From Leptospiraceae bacterium (GTDB lineage Bacteria; Spirochaetota; Leptospiria; Leptospirales; Leptospiraceae), in contig JACKPC010000002.1 in assembly GCA_024233835.1 (NCBI GenBank), forward strand, positions 395,001 through 459,000: DNA of 64,000 nt. The letters run 5' to 3'. The notes under the pieces were generated by a model, which did not search any database, was not told the origin of the DNA, and worked only from the letters and a program-made list of their open reading frames with translations. Shown here piece by piece: positions 16,929 through 25,037 of the stretch; position 1 is the stretch's first letter, and each line of letters starts with the position of its first letter. The position numbers and the translations under genes are program-made.

Positions 16929-18160
16929 CTTTTCTTCTTATCACATACATTCTTACTGCAGGTATATATGCAAAAAATATGCAGGTATGCCCAAATTGTA
17001 AACTTTCCCTCATCTCTGAAGCCATTCAAATCGCTCAAAATTTTGATACAATAGAAGTTCAAAAAGGTATTTACAAAGAATCGAATATTACAATAACGAA
17101 ACCTATTCATATTCATGGAGAGACAGGTGCAATCATTGATGCAGAAAATAAAGGACACATAATAAAAATTAAATCCGATCAGGTTATAATAAAAAATCTA
17201 CTTCTAATAAATTCCGGAAACAGTGATATAGAAGAGTTTGCAGCCATTTATCTTGAAGGTGTAAAAGATTGCATAATTGAAAATAATAGAATTAATTCTT
17301 CGACTTATGGAATTTATCTTTCCAAATCTCATAATTCTCGTATTGCGAATAATCAAATACAGGGTTTTGCTAAAGGTGAAGCTCTATCCGGAAATGGTAT
17401 TCATCTCTGGTATAGTGAGAATAATCAGCTCATTAATAATGAAATCTTAGGACATAGAGATGGACTCTATTTCGAATTTTCAAATAAACTTACAATCCGG
17501 AATAATAAAAGTTTGCAAAACATACGTTACGGCATGCATTTCATGTTTTCACATGATACAATAGCAGAGAATAATCTTTTTGATAAAAACATTACCGGAG
17601 TAGCCATTATGTACTCGGATAAAATTCGAGTTCATAAAAATTTATTTTTAGCCAGTAACAATCGTTCTTCTCTGGGTATACTGATGAAGGAAATAAACGA
17701 TAGTACCTTAAGTTATAATACTATAGAAAATAGTACTGAAGGAATTATTATTGATAGCTCCAATAAGAATTTATTTTTAAATAATACTTTCCAAAAAAAT
17801 GGAATTGCAATAAAGTTATACGGTAATTCCAGAGAGAATATATTCACAAACAATAATATTCAATATAATTTTTTTGATATGTCCACCAATACACGAGAGA
17901 GCCACAATCTTTTTACACATAACTATTGGGATAAATACCTCGGGTATGATCTTGATAGAAATAATTTGGGAGATGTTCCCTATAGACCAGTTCAGGCCTT
18001 TATCTATTGGGTTCATAAATATCAGGAATTATCTATGCTATTGGGTTCACCTGTAGTAGAATTTCTCAATCTTGCAGAAAAAGCATTTCCTTCCTTAAGT
18101 CCTGTAAACTTAATGGACAAATATCCTCGCCTAAAAAGAATTATAGATGATAGAAGTTAA
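16916..18160 (+). CDS. nosD: NosD periplasmic beta-helix maturation protein
   Basis: A 414-aa exported protein: signal peptide at residues 1-19, then a right-handed parallel beta-helix. It has repeated NosD/CASH-type rungs rich in N-x-I and S-x-N-N patterns, such as NSTYGIYLSKSHNSRIANNQ, HLWYSENNQLINNEILGHRDG and YGMHFMFSHDTIAENN. NosD works with the NosFY ABC transporter in supplying material, probably sulfur and copper handling, for the CuZ cluster. It overlaps nosL and nosF. A C-terminal extension after residue 330 (HNYWDKYLGYDLDRNNLGDV) is typical of the family. Confidence 0.95.
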   Translation: MEKITFLLITYILTAGIYAKNMQVCPNCKLSLISEAIQIAQNFDTIEVQKGIYKESNITITKPIHIHGETGAIIDAENKGHIIKIKSDQVIIKNLLLINSGNSDIEEFAAIYLEGVKDCIIENNRINSSTYGIYLSKSHNSRIANNQIQGFAKGEALSGNGIHLWYSENNQLINNEILGHRDGLYFEFSNKLTIRNNKSLQNIRYGMHFMFSHDTIAENNLFDKNITGVAIMYSDKIRVHKNLFLASNNRSSLGILMKEINDSTLSYNTIENSTEGIIIDSSNKNLFLNNTFQKNGIAIKLYGNSRENIFTNNNIQYNFFDMSTNTRESHNLFTHNYWDKYLGYDLDRNNLGDVPYRPVQAFIYWVHKYQELSMLLGSPVVEFLNLAEKAFPSLSPVNLMDKYPRLKRIIDDRS

Positions 18161-18869
18161 AAATCTCAATAAGACCTTTGGAAAACAAGTTGTTTTAAAT
18201 AAGTTAAACATAACTATTCCTTCAGGTTTGATATTTGCACTCTTAGGCCCTAACGGTTCAGGCAAAAGCACCTTCATTAAATGTCTCCTGGGACTCGCCC
18301 TACCGGATAATAAAAATTCTATCTTTTTAAATGGGCAGAATATTTCAGAAGATGTGCATTATAAAGAAAGAATTAGTTATATGCCGCAATCCCCTTCCTT
18401 TCCTGCAAATCTGAAAGTAAAGGAAATCATAAAACTTAATGAGAATTTAAATGCAAAAGAACCAATTTTTAAGGATATACTAATTAAAGATCTTTCGATT
18501 GATTCATTCTATGACAAACCCTTTAGTAAGCTATCAAGAGGCATGAAACAAAAAGTAAACATACTTCAGTGCTTTATGTATGATAGAGATATATACATTA
18601 TTGATGAAGCAACTGCCAGTCTCTCTCCCGACATCTCCTTTTATTTAAAAAATCTATTAAAAACTAAAGAGAAGGAAAATAAATTATTACTATTCACAAG
18701 CCATGTCATGTCTGAAGTAGAAGAACTGGCAAAAAAAGTAGCGGTTTTGCTCGAAGGAAAACTTGTTTTATTGGGTAATCCTGCTGACATCATTTCCTCT
18801 ACAAAAGGAAAGAATTTAGAAGAGTCTATTCGACTTCTATGGAAAACAAAGCAAAATGAAAACGTTTAA
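18147..18869 (+). CDS. nosF: NosF ABC-transporter ATPase
   Basis: A 240-aa ABC ATPase. Walker A is GPNGSGKST at 34-42, the signature is KLSRGMKQKVNIL, Walker B is IYIIDEATASLSPD, and the switch histidine is in FTSHVMSEVEEL. It energises the NosDFY complex that matures nitrous oxide reductase. It overlaps nosD by 14 bases and nosY by 14 bases, so subunits are made in fixed ratio. Confidence 0.95.
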   Translation: MIEVKNLNKTFGKQVVLNKLNITIPSGLIFALLGPNGSGKSTFIKCLLGLALPDNKNSIFLNGQNISEDVHYKERISYMPQSPSFPANLKVKEIIKLNENLNAKEPIFKDILIKDLSIDSFYDKPFSKLSRGMKQKVNILQCFMYDRDIYIIDEATASLSPDISFYLKNLLKTKEKENKLLLFTSHVMSEVEELAKKVAVLLEGKLVLLGNPADIISSTKGKNLEESIRLLWKTKQNENV

Positions 18870-19656
18870 AACCTTCCAGGTAATTTTTAGTTTTGAAATC
18901 TATGAAAACATCAGAAGTCGCTGGCTAATTTTTAATACAGTCGCTTTCTTTTTGTTTAGCTCGATCTTGATCTATTATGGAAACTCTGAACCTCTTTCGG
19001 TAATATCAAGTTTATTAAATTTGAGTTTGCTAATACTCCCTTTATTTTCACTTTTATTTGGTTCTATTTCCTTCATTGAATCAATGCCATATTTTGAATT
19101 CATACTCATTCGAGACGTAAAACGCTCTATTCTTTTTTTGGGAAAATATCTAGGAATATCTCTTGGTTTATCTTTTAGTTATATTATCGGACTAGGAATA
19201 TCTTATATAAGTATACTCGGCTTTTCCAACAATCTTATTCACCTCTTCTCTTTACTTTCTTTTGGAGTTTTGTTAATTTTTTTATTCATTGCCATTTCAT
19301 TCCTATTATCTATCCTCATTCAAAAAAAGGAACTTCTATACGGATTCACTTTATTTTGCTGGTTTTATTTTTATATCCTTTATGATTTACTTATAATTGC
19401 ATTTTCTGTGTTATACAGAGACTATCCATTAGAAATACCTATTTTAATTTTAGTATTTCTAAATCCCATTGATCTGGTTCGCATAGCCACCCTGTTACAA
19501 TTTAAGCTTTCTAACCTTATGGGATTCGGCACAGCCTTATTTCAAAAGGTTTTAGGAGATACTTCCGGATTCTGGATTTCCATCTTTTGTTTATCTCTGT
19601 GGATCTGCATTCCTCTTTTTATAGCTTATAAGAAATTTTTAAAAAAAGATCTTTAA
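18856..19656 (+). CDS. nosY: NosY ABC-transporter permease
   Basis: A 266-aa ABC-2-type permease with about six hydrophobic spans and a basic N terminus. It is the membrane partner of NosF and contacts NosD on the outer side. Sequence conservation in such permeases is low, so the assignment rests on topology, size, and the 14-base overlap with nosF at the end of the cluster. No further nos gene follows. Confidence 0.88.
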   Translation: MKTFKTFQVIFSFEIYENIRSRWLIFNTVAFFLFSSILIYYGNSEPLSVISSLLNLSLLILPLFSLLFGSISFIESMPYFEFILIRDVKRSILFLGKYLGISLGLSFSYIIGLGISYISILGFSNNLIHLFSLLSFGVLLIFLFIAISFLLSILIQKKELLYGFTLFCWFYFYILYDLLIIAFSVLYRDYPLEIPILILVFLNPIDLVRIATLLQFKLSNLMGFGTALFQKVLGDTSGFWISIFCLSLWICIPLFIAYKKFLKKDL

Positions 19657-19958
19657 ATCAGGTAATCCCGAACTCACTTTATATTATTTTTCTTATCCGG
19701 GTAATTTTAATAATTAAGTAATTGACACAGTTTTTAAGAAATATAGTAAATAGCTTGCTACGAGATGCTAAGGTCCCTAATATTGGTAAACTGACAGATG
19801 TAACATTTCTTAAAAATATACCAGCCTAGTTTTTTCTGTTAACAAAACAGATGATGTTGTTAATAGGACAGCTACTTCGGTCAAATAAACCTTACAAAAG
19901 AGGCCTCTTGCAAACCCAACTTTTCAAGAGGCTTATCAAAAAAATATTTGCTTATGTC
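19657..19958. other. Non-coding gap after nosY with inverted repeats; possible small RNA
   Basis: About 300 bases lie between convergent genes with no good reading frame. A consensus -35 (TTGACA, 19723-19728) is followed by AT-rich sequence (TATAGT at 19743). A 12-bp inverted repeat, TTTTTAAGAAAT at 19731 and its complement at 19805-19816, bounds a 62-base segment. Further on, TTAACA and TGTTAA elements near 19840-19862 can pair. A small RNA is possible but unproven. Confidence 0.3.
19903..19932. terminator. Hairpin between convergent nosY and REC-PAS genes
   Basis: GCCTCTTG at 19903-19910 pairs perfectly with CAAGAGGC at 19925-19932 around a 14-base loop. On the minus strand it runs into CTCTTTTG; on the plus strand it is followed by an A-rich stretch. 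It lies 27 bases past the stop of the minus-strand gene. Confidence 0.5.
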
Positions 19959-21095
19959 CTAAAGAAATTTATTTCCTGATAAATCTCTCACTACAGCTTG
20001 AAGGATAGGCTTCTCAAATAATACCATTGTAGAAAGAGTTACTTCTACAGGAAACTCCTCTCCATTTTTTTTGCAATGGGTCCATTTAAAATGCTCTTTT
20101 CCATTTTTAAAAGCAAGATGAACTTTTTCATAAGCCTGTGGAAAGGAATAGCTTCCATCGGCTTGTCTTTCCGGAGAAAATTCTTTTGGTTCTCTGGATA
20201 AAAAATCTTCTTTATTATCGCAACCAAACATTTTATATGCCGTGTCATTACATTCAATGTGACCGTTTTCATCATCTATAATGATAGCATCCTGGCTGGA
20301 ATTAAATAGAGTGCGATATTTTGTTTCTGAACTTTTTATTATTTCCTCAGTTCGCTTTCGTTCTGTTATCTCTTCTGTAACAAATAAAACTTTCTCTATT
20401 CTTTGATTGCTAAGAGAAAGAGGAACTGTTCTACAAAAGTAATACTCATTCCCTATTTCTAAATCAAAACCACATTCCTCACCATGTAATGTTTTAATAA
20501 TATAGTCTTTTATGAATAAATAATTCTCTTTAAACGTACCAAAAGAATTTAAGCCAAAAATTTCTTCCAGCTTCGTAGCACCATGCTTTTTCAAGGACTG
20601 ACCGGAGATAAAACTAATTTTAAAGTCTTTTTCGAAAATTAAAACATAAGAGTTTGGATAGTTTTCTGCAATCAATTGCAATAATTTTTCTTTTTGCTCT
20701 AAGTCCTGATGAGCTTTGAAAAGTTTAAGAGCCATCTTGATTGAGGTATCAAGTATAGTTATACCTGAGTTTTTTACTACATATCCATAAGAAGTAATTT
20801 TCTCAGTTTTTTCAACCAATTCCTGCTCCGTATGAGAGGATAAAAATAGGATTGGAATATTTCTTCTTTTTAAGATCTCCTTAGCAGTTCGGATACCATC
20901 CATATCCGAACCCAAGTCAATATCCATTAGAATTAAATCATAAGATTGATTTTGTTCTATTATTTCTTTTAAAGCCTCTTCTCCGCTTAAAACATAATTT
21001 ACCTGATAAGCCCTGTCTTCCAGCTCAAACTTTTCCAGTACCGCTATGGAAAGTACATCTTCAACTAATAGAATCTTTATCTGAGAGATAGTCAT
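19959..21095 (-). CDS. Response regulator with REC and two PAS domains, no output domain
   Basis: A 378-aa protein. The receiver domain (about 1-125) has the acidic pair VED at 11-13, phospho-acceptor Asp in LILMD near 58, the switch Ser/Thr in FLSSHT and the Lys in YGYVVKNSG. Two PAS domains follow, about 135-245 and 255-375; each ends in a PAC-like strand (LFVTEEITERKRTEE and LQAVVRDLSG). There is no kinase, GGDEF, EAL, phosphatase or DNA-binding module. ATG 21095 has a GGAG close before it; a GTG nine bases upstream has none. It may act as a sensory adaptor to a separate kinase. The neighbouring genes are metabolic and give no further clue. Confidence 0.85.
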   Translation of the reverse strand: MTISQIKILLVEDVLSIAVLEKFELEDRAYQVNYVLSGEEALKEIIEQNQSYDLILMDIDLGSDMDGIRTAKEILKRRNIPILFLSSHTEQELVEKTEKITSYGYVVKNSGITILDTSIKMALKLFKAHQDLEQKEKLLQLIAENYPNSYVLIFEKDFKISFISGQSLKKHGATKLEEIFGLNSFGTFKENYLFIKDYIIKTLHGEECGFDLEIGNEYYFCRTVPLSLSNQRIEKVLFVTEEITERKRTEEIIKSSETKYRTLFNSSQDAIIIDDENGHIECNDTAYKMFGCDNKEDFLSREPKEFSPERQADGSYSFPQAYEKVHLAFKNGKEHFKWTHCKKNGEEFPVEVTLSTMVLFEKPILQAVVRDLSGNKFL

Positions 21096-21128
21096 GAACT
21101 CCACCAGTGCTTATGCTATAGTATTTAA

Positions 21129-21893
21129 TTAGCGATTCTTTCCGGCAATCATATTTAAAGCAACTTCGAAATCGGGACTTTCTATTAGTCCTGGAATGAT
21201 TTCCAGATCTTCTTTCATTCCGGCTTCAATTTTTTTGTAAATATGTTCACGATAACCCATTCGAGTAGTTAAAAACGTATTTCCGGGAAGTCGAAAAATG
21301 GTATCTATTTTTCTATAAATGGCTTTCTGTAAACTCTCCGAGTCAGGAGCTACTTCATCGACAAGTTGTATTTCGAGAGCTTCCTTAGCCTTATAAGCTC
21401 TTCCTTCCATAATCGGACGAACAGAAGCAGGTTGCACGAATGATTCGATCCCAGCCAAATAGGCTCTCGGAATCAAAAGTCCGACCAGAGGTTCAGAAAA
21501 TCCGATTCTACCTCCACCTTCCAACATAAACCTATAGTCAGCCGCACCGGAAATTACAGCTCCACCGGCCATGGCAAAACCTTCAATTTTTACCATCCAG
21601 GGTTTAGGAATCATCCAGAGCTTACCATAAAACTTTGTCATTTCCAGGATGGTTTCCTTACGCTGTTCTAAATTGCAGGATAAAAGAAAACTACCATCCA
21701 AACCATTACTGAAAAACTTTGAATTTTTTGATTCTACAATAATTGCATCTGCTGTTTTACCGAGGTCTTCCATAATTTTAGTAAACTCTAACATCATATC
21801 CAAATTCAATGTGTTATTAGGGGGCAGAAGATCCATAGTTACGATAGCCACTTCCCTATTTTTACGAGTTTCACTTTTTACTTCAAATTGCAT
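21129..21893 (-). CDS. Enoyl-CoA hydratase/isomerase (crotonase) family protein
   Basis: A 254-aa crotonase-fold protein. The CoA/oxyanion elements are visible: KNSKFFSNGLDGSFLL at about 58-73 and the helix MAGGAVISGAADYRFML near 110-126, followed by GFSEPLVGLLIPRAY. The usual catalytic Glu pair of true hydratases is not obvious, so isomerase or another crotonase reaction is possible. GGAGG precedes ATG. It follows the acyl-CoA carboxylase genes on the same strand, after a terminator and a small membrane-protein gene, and may share a lipid-metabolism role. Confidence 0.8.
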   Translation of the reverse strand: MQFEVKSETRKNREVAIVTMDLLPPNNTLNLDMMLEFTKIMEDLGKTADAIIVESKNSKFFSNGLDGSFLLSCNLEQRKETILEMTKFYGKLWMIPKPWMVKIEGFAMAGGAVISGAADYRFMLEGGGRIGFSEPLVGLLIPRAYLAGIESFVQPASVRPIMEGRAYKAKEALEIQLVDEVAPDSESLQKAIYRKIDTIFRLPGNTFLTTRMGYREHIYKKIEAGMKEDLEIIPGLIESPDFEVALNMIAGKNR

Positions 21894-21999
21894 TTTAATT
21901 CCTCCAATAGATTATCATAGGTATTCTTGAATAAATTTCTGATTAATTATCTATAAGATTATTTAAGGGGAAATAAATCAATGAACAAAAATTCTCTGA

Positions 22000-22176
22000 C
22001 TATTTTTCTTGTCGGGTTTCTTTTATTTCTTTAGCACGCGCATCTCGAATGGCCTGCTCTTTATTTGTTCTTTTTTGCATATGTGCGTAGTGTAAAACGG
22101 AAGCAAGCATAAGAATTCCGAAAACTACAGTTACGAGGAAAAGAGAGATTAGAAAAATTTTATACTGTAAGTCCAC
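22000..22176 (-). CDS. Small single-span membrane protein, 58 aa
   Basis: A 58-codon frame starting at GTG 22176. A hydrophobic segment from about residue 5 to 30 (IFLISLFLVTVVFGILMLA lies within it) is followed by a strongly charged helix with KRTNKEQ and ARAKEIKETRQEK. This split between one membrane helix and a basic/acidic amphipathic tail is what a real small membrane protein looks like. No ATG or good ribosome site is seen at the start, so the first residue is uncertain. It lies between the carboxylase terminator and the enoyl-CoA hydratase gene. Function unknown. Confidence 0.5.
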   Translation of the reverse strand: MDLQYKIFLISLFLVTVVFGILMLASVLHYAHMQKRTNKEQAIRDARAKEIKETRQEK

Positions 22177-22214
22177 AATTTTTAGTGTATCATGAAAATT
22201 ACTTTTAAAATCTA

Positions 22215-22250
22215 AAAATCCTGTAGAGAAAAATTTCCCTACAGGATTTT
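22215..22250 (-). terminator. Intrinsic terminator of the acyl-CoA carboxylase operon
   Basis: Perfect 12-bp arms, AAAATCCTGTAG at 22215-22226 and CTACAGGATTTT at 22239-22250, surround a 12-base loop, 13 bases past the carboxylase stop. On the minus strand the stem ends in a T-run. Confidence 0.85.
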
Positions 22251-22262
22251 GCTGAAAGAATC

Positions 22263-25034
22263 TTATAAACCCATAATCTCCATGGTAAATTTTTTCCTTC
22301 TTGCCTGAATTTCAGTTTCTGATTCTTCCACTATAACCTCATCCGGCTCAATTTTAAAAATTGTCTGGCCTTTGGTTACAATTTTTCCATCGGAATCAGC
22401 GAGGAAGTTTTTAACAACCTTTCCGCTAAAAGGAGCTACAACTTTATTAAACATCTTCATTACCTCAATAATAAACAGAGGTTGACCGGCTTCAAAATGG
22501 TCTCCTTCATTTATCATAGGCGGAAGATTTGGTGCTTCTCTTGAGTAGAACATACCACCCATAGGAGCAACAATTTCGTCGGAGCTGGCTTTTGGAGGGG
22601 GAGCCAAATTCTTCACAAGTTTAGCAATATTATCCGGATCTAATAGTTCCTTCGGAATAATTGGATCTAATTTATCATCCACATCGATCTCGGTAAATTT
22701 TGCTTTTATTGCTATAGATGGAATCAACTGTAAAAGCTCCATTCCTAACTGGAAGCCGAGGTGAGAAGCCCTGGCTTTTTGCCATACTTCATCTGAGAAT
22801 TTATCCGGAACCGGATTCTTACCTTCACGAAGAGCTGCATTCCAGAAAGTGAAATTTTCCTTCCTTCCGGAAAGAGTTTCAATATCATTGTAGAAATCCA
22901 TTGCCGAATTCAAGACTACCTTGTCATGATCCCAAATTTGATCGCAGGGTGCCTTAAGGCCGGTTTCAGAAAGATTGAGATACAGATAAAGGTCAGAAAG
23001 AATTCTCATCGGGTTTCTGAGATATTCAATATGTCCATCTTCATGAACTTTCCAGGATCTGCCATGATACCTTCCGATAAAACCACCTAAGAGATGCGCC
23101 GAAGACATGAGTTCTTTCATGGGTCTTAAAATCAAGGTGTATTTCTTAGCCATGATCTGAGCGGCGTTCTTGTATTTACTGGCTACACTTTTATAGATTC
23201 CCATCCAGGCAACTTCCAGATCAATATTATTGATAATGGCCTGTATAGAACCAATAGCAGCCAGATAAGAACTCATGAAACGAGTAGATGGTTTGAACAT
23301 CACTTCTTTACCAATTATCCAACTGATTAAACCGTAATGAACTCCCATATTGGTCTGTAGATCCTGACCCCGAAGCTCTGTGTATCTAAGAATTCTTCCC
23401 AATCTGCGGATATTTTCTTCCCGGTTATCTCCGTAACTGACAATAAGCGCGATATTGGAATCATAGGCACCGGCAACGCGGTAGTGAATAAAAATTCCCG
23501 TATCAGGGTTTGGAATACAGATACCCTGATCATCCCTGATTTCATATTCCAGAGGAGGTGACCAGCTTTGGATGAGTCCTCCCGCGTGGGGTTGTAATGC
23601 CTGGTTAGTAGCATTAATCCTGACTTCACCACCGGAGAGGTGACGAACTTCTCTTTCCGGGCGAGGAAGATTTTTTCCATGAATAGAAACTAAAGCCATC
23701 GCTTCAATCAAACTTTCTACATAGAAATAGTCGTTCTTATCTTTGGGATTAACGAACTTTAAACGGTAAGCCATTTCTGTAACCCGATGTTCTACCTGGA
23801 TACGAGTATTCATCTCCATGAAGAAGTGATTCGTCCCTTCTATGATAGACTCGAAAGTAGAAACACTATCAAGGTTAACCGCTTCACCGAATTTTTCAGA
23901 CTCTTCTTCCATCTCGTTTAGAGCTTTCAGGTCACCTTTCAGAACTTCGGCTTTCGTTTTTTTGCCGGCTTTTTCTGCCTCTGCAATTTCGTATTCCATA
24001 AGTTCTTTTGTAAAAGAGATCTCTAAAAGTTTTTGCTCGTGCATCTGCAAAGAACAATCACGACCACCGAGGGAAATACACCATTCCCCGTTTCCTAAAA
24101 GCTGAATTTCATTGTGACGGGTATTCTCAATGTTAAGCTCAATTAAAAAGTTACGGTTAGAACCTTTGGCGACTACCTTCGATTCTGCTAATATTTCAAT
24201 AACCGCAGCTTTAACAGCAGATTTCTCCCTAACGATCCTCTGGCCTTTACCGCCACCACCACCGATATACTTAAAGCGAATCCTTCTACCCGGAAAATCT
24301 TTCCAAATTTTTTCTACTTCTTTTTCTGCTTCTGCTTGAATCTCTTCTACAGAAATCAGATCGATTCCTTTATTATAAGAAGCTTGCAAAAGATTTTCTG
24401 CATTATCAGATAATTCAATTTTATCATTATAAGTAAAAGTTAAAGCATTTTCCCTGGCAACTTTTTCAAGACCGGCCTTATCTTTTGCTTTTGTAAGCAG
24501 GGTTAAAGCAGTAATATTATCAACACCCGGAGTAACAGAAGCTCCGATTTTTCTTGCCAGCTTTTTAGCCTCGTCCTTAGCTCCTGCCTGACGTGCTACG
24601 TGAGAACCCGGACCCATAAACTTTACGCCGGATTTTTCAATTGCTTCTATAAATTCAGCGTCTTCGGCCATGAAGCCATACCCGGCAAAAATATGGGTAT
24701 AATTATTATTGCGTGCAATATTAATAATTTGCTCTATACGCTCTTTCTTTTCTTCTGCACCGGCACCCATATAGTCCGGGACTCTATGAATGTTATGAGT
24801 GAAACGAAAGTTCCTGAGTTCTGGAGCCAGAGACATAGGATAGACAATACTATCTTTTTCTGAGAGCAGGATACCATATTCCTTGATTCCTATCTCATCA
24901 AAAACATCCATTGTCTCTTTACGGACAGGACCGCGACATACAATCAAACATTTAATACTGGAAAGATCAAACGAGCGCGCCCATTCTGATTCTGCATCTT
25001 TAAAACGAATTTTTCTTTTTTTTGGATCTATCAT
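22263..25034 (-). CDS. Acyl-CoA carboxylase alpha chain: biotin carboxylase fused to biotin carrier
   Basis: A 923-aa protein. The N-terminal part is a biotin carboxylase (ATP-grasp): RFKYIGGGGGKGQRIV for ATP binding, LGGRDCSLQMHEQKLLE, and FFMEMNTRIQVEHRVTE with the catalytic Glu-Arg region. Unusually long insertions separate these motifs, making it far longer than the 450-aa bacterial AccC. A middle region of unknown fold precedes the C-terminal biotinyl domain with EVMKM; the biotin Lys is about residue 860. It carboxylates biotin for transfer to acyl-CoA by the downstream-partner transferase encoded just upstream, four bases away. Long eukaryote-like alpha chains of this kind are known in Leptospira-type bacteria (recollection). 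Substrate may be acetyl- or propionyl-CoA. Confidence 0.88.
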   Translation of the reverse strand: MIDPKKRKIRFKDAESEWARSFDLSSIKCLIVCRGPVRKETMDVFDEIGIKEYGILLSEKDSIVYPMSLAPELRNFRFTHNIHRVPDYMGAGAEEKKERIEQIINIARNNNYTHIFAGYGFMAEDAEFIEAIEKSGVKFMGPGSHVARQAGAKDEAKKLARKIGASVTPGVDNITALTLLTKAKDKAGLEKVARENALTFTYNDKIELSDNAENLLQASYNKGIDLISVEEIQAEAEKEVEKIWKDFPGRRIRFKYIGGGGGKGQRIVREKSAVKAAVIEILAESKVVAKGSNRNFLIELNIENTRHNEIQLLGNGEWCISLGGRDCSLQMHEQKLLEISFTKELMEYEIAEAEKAGKKTKAEVLKGDLKALNEMEEESEKFGEAVNLDSVSTFESIIEGTNHFFMEMNTRIQVEHRVTEMAYRLKFVNPKDKNDYFYVESLIEAMALVSIHGKNLPRPEREVRHLSGGEVRINATNQALQPHAGGLIQSWSPPLEYEIRDDQGICIPNPDTGIFIHYRVAGAYDSNIALIVSYGDNREENIRRLGRILRYTELRGQDLQTNMGVHYGLISWIIGKEVMFKPSTRFMSSYLAAIGSIQAIINNIDLEVAWMGIYKSVASKYKNAAQIMAKKYTLILRPMKELMSSAHLLGGFIGRYHGRSWKVHEDGHIEYLRNPMRILSDLYLYLNLSETGLKAPCDQIWDHDKVVLNSAMDFYNDIETLSGRKENFTFWNAALREGKNPVPDKFSDEVWQKARASHLGFQLGMELLQLIPSIAIKAKFTEIDVDDKLDPIIPKELLDPDNIAKLVKNLAPPPKASSDEIVAPMGGMFYSREAPNLPPMINEGDHFEAGQPLFIIEVMKMFNKVVAPFSGKVVKNFLADSDGKIVTKGQTIFKIEPDEVIVEESETEIQARRKKFTMEIMGL

Positions 25035-25037
25035 TTT

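Noticed and set aside
13477..19656. nosR, nosX or apbE-type genes within the nos cluster
   Set aside because: No membrane flavoprotein or flavin transferase frame is present; the cluster is complete without them.
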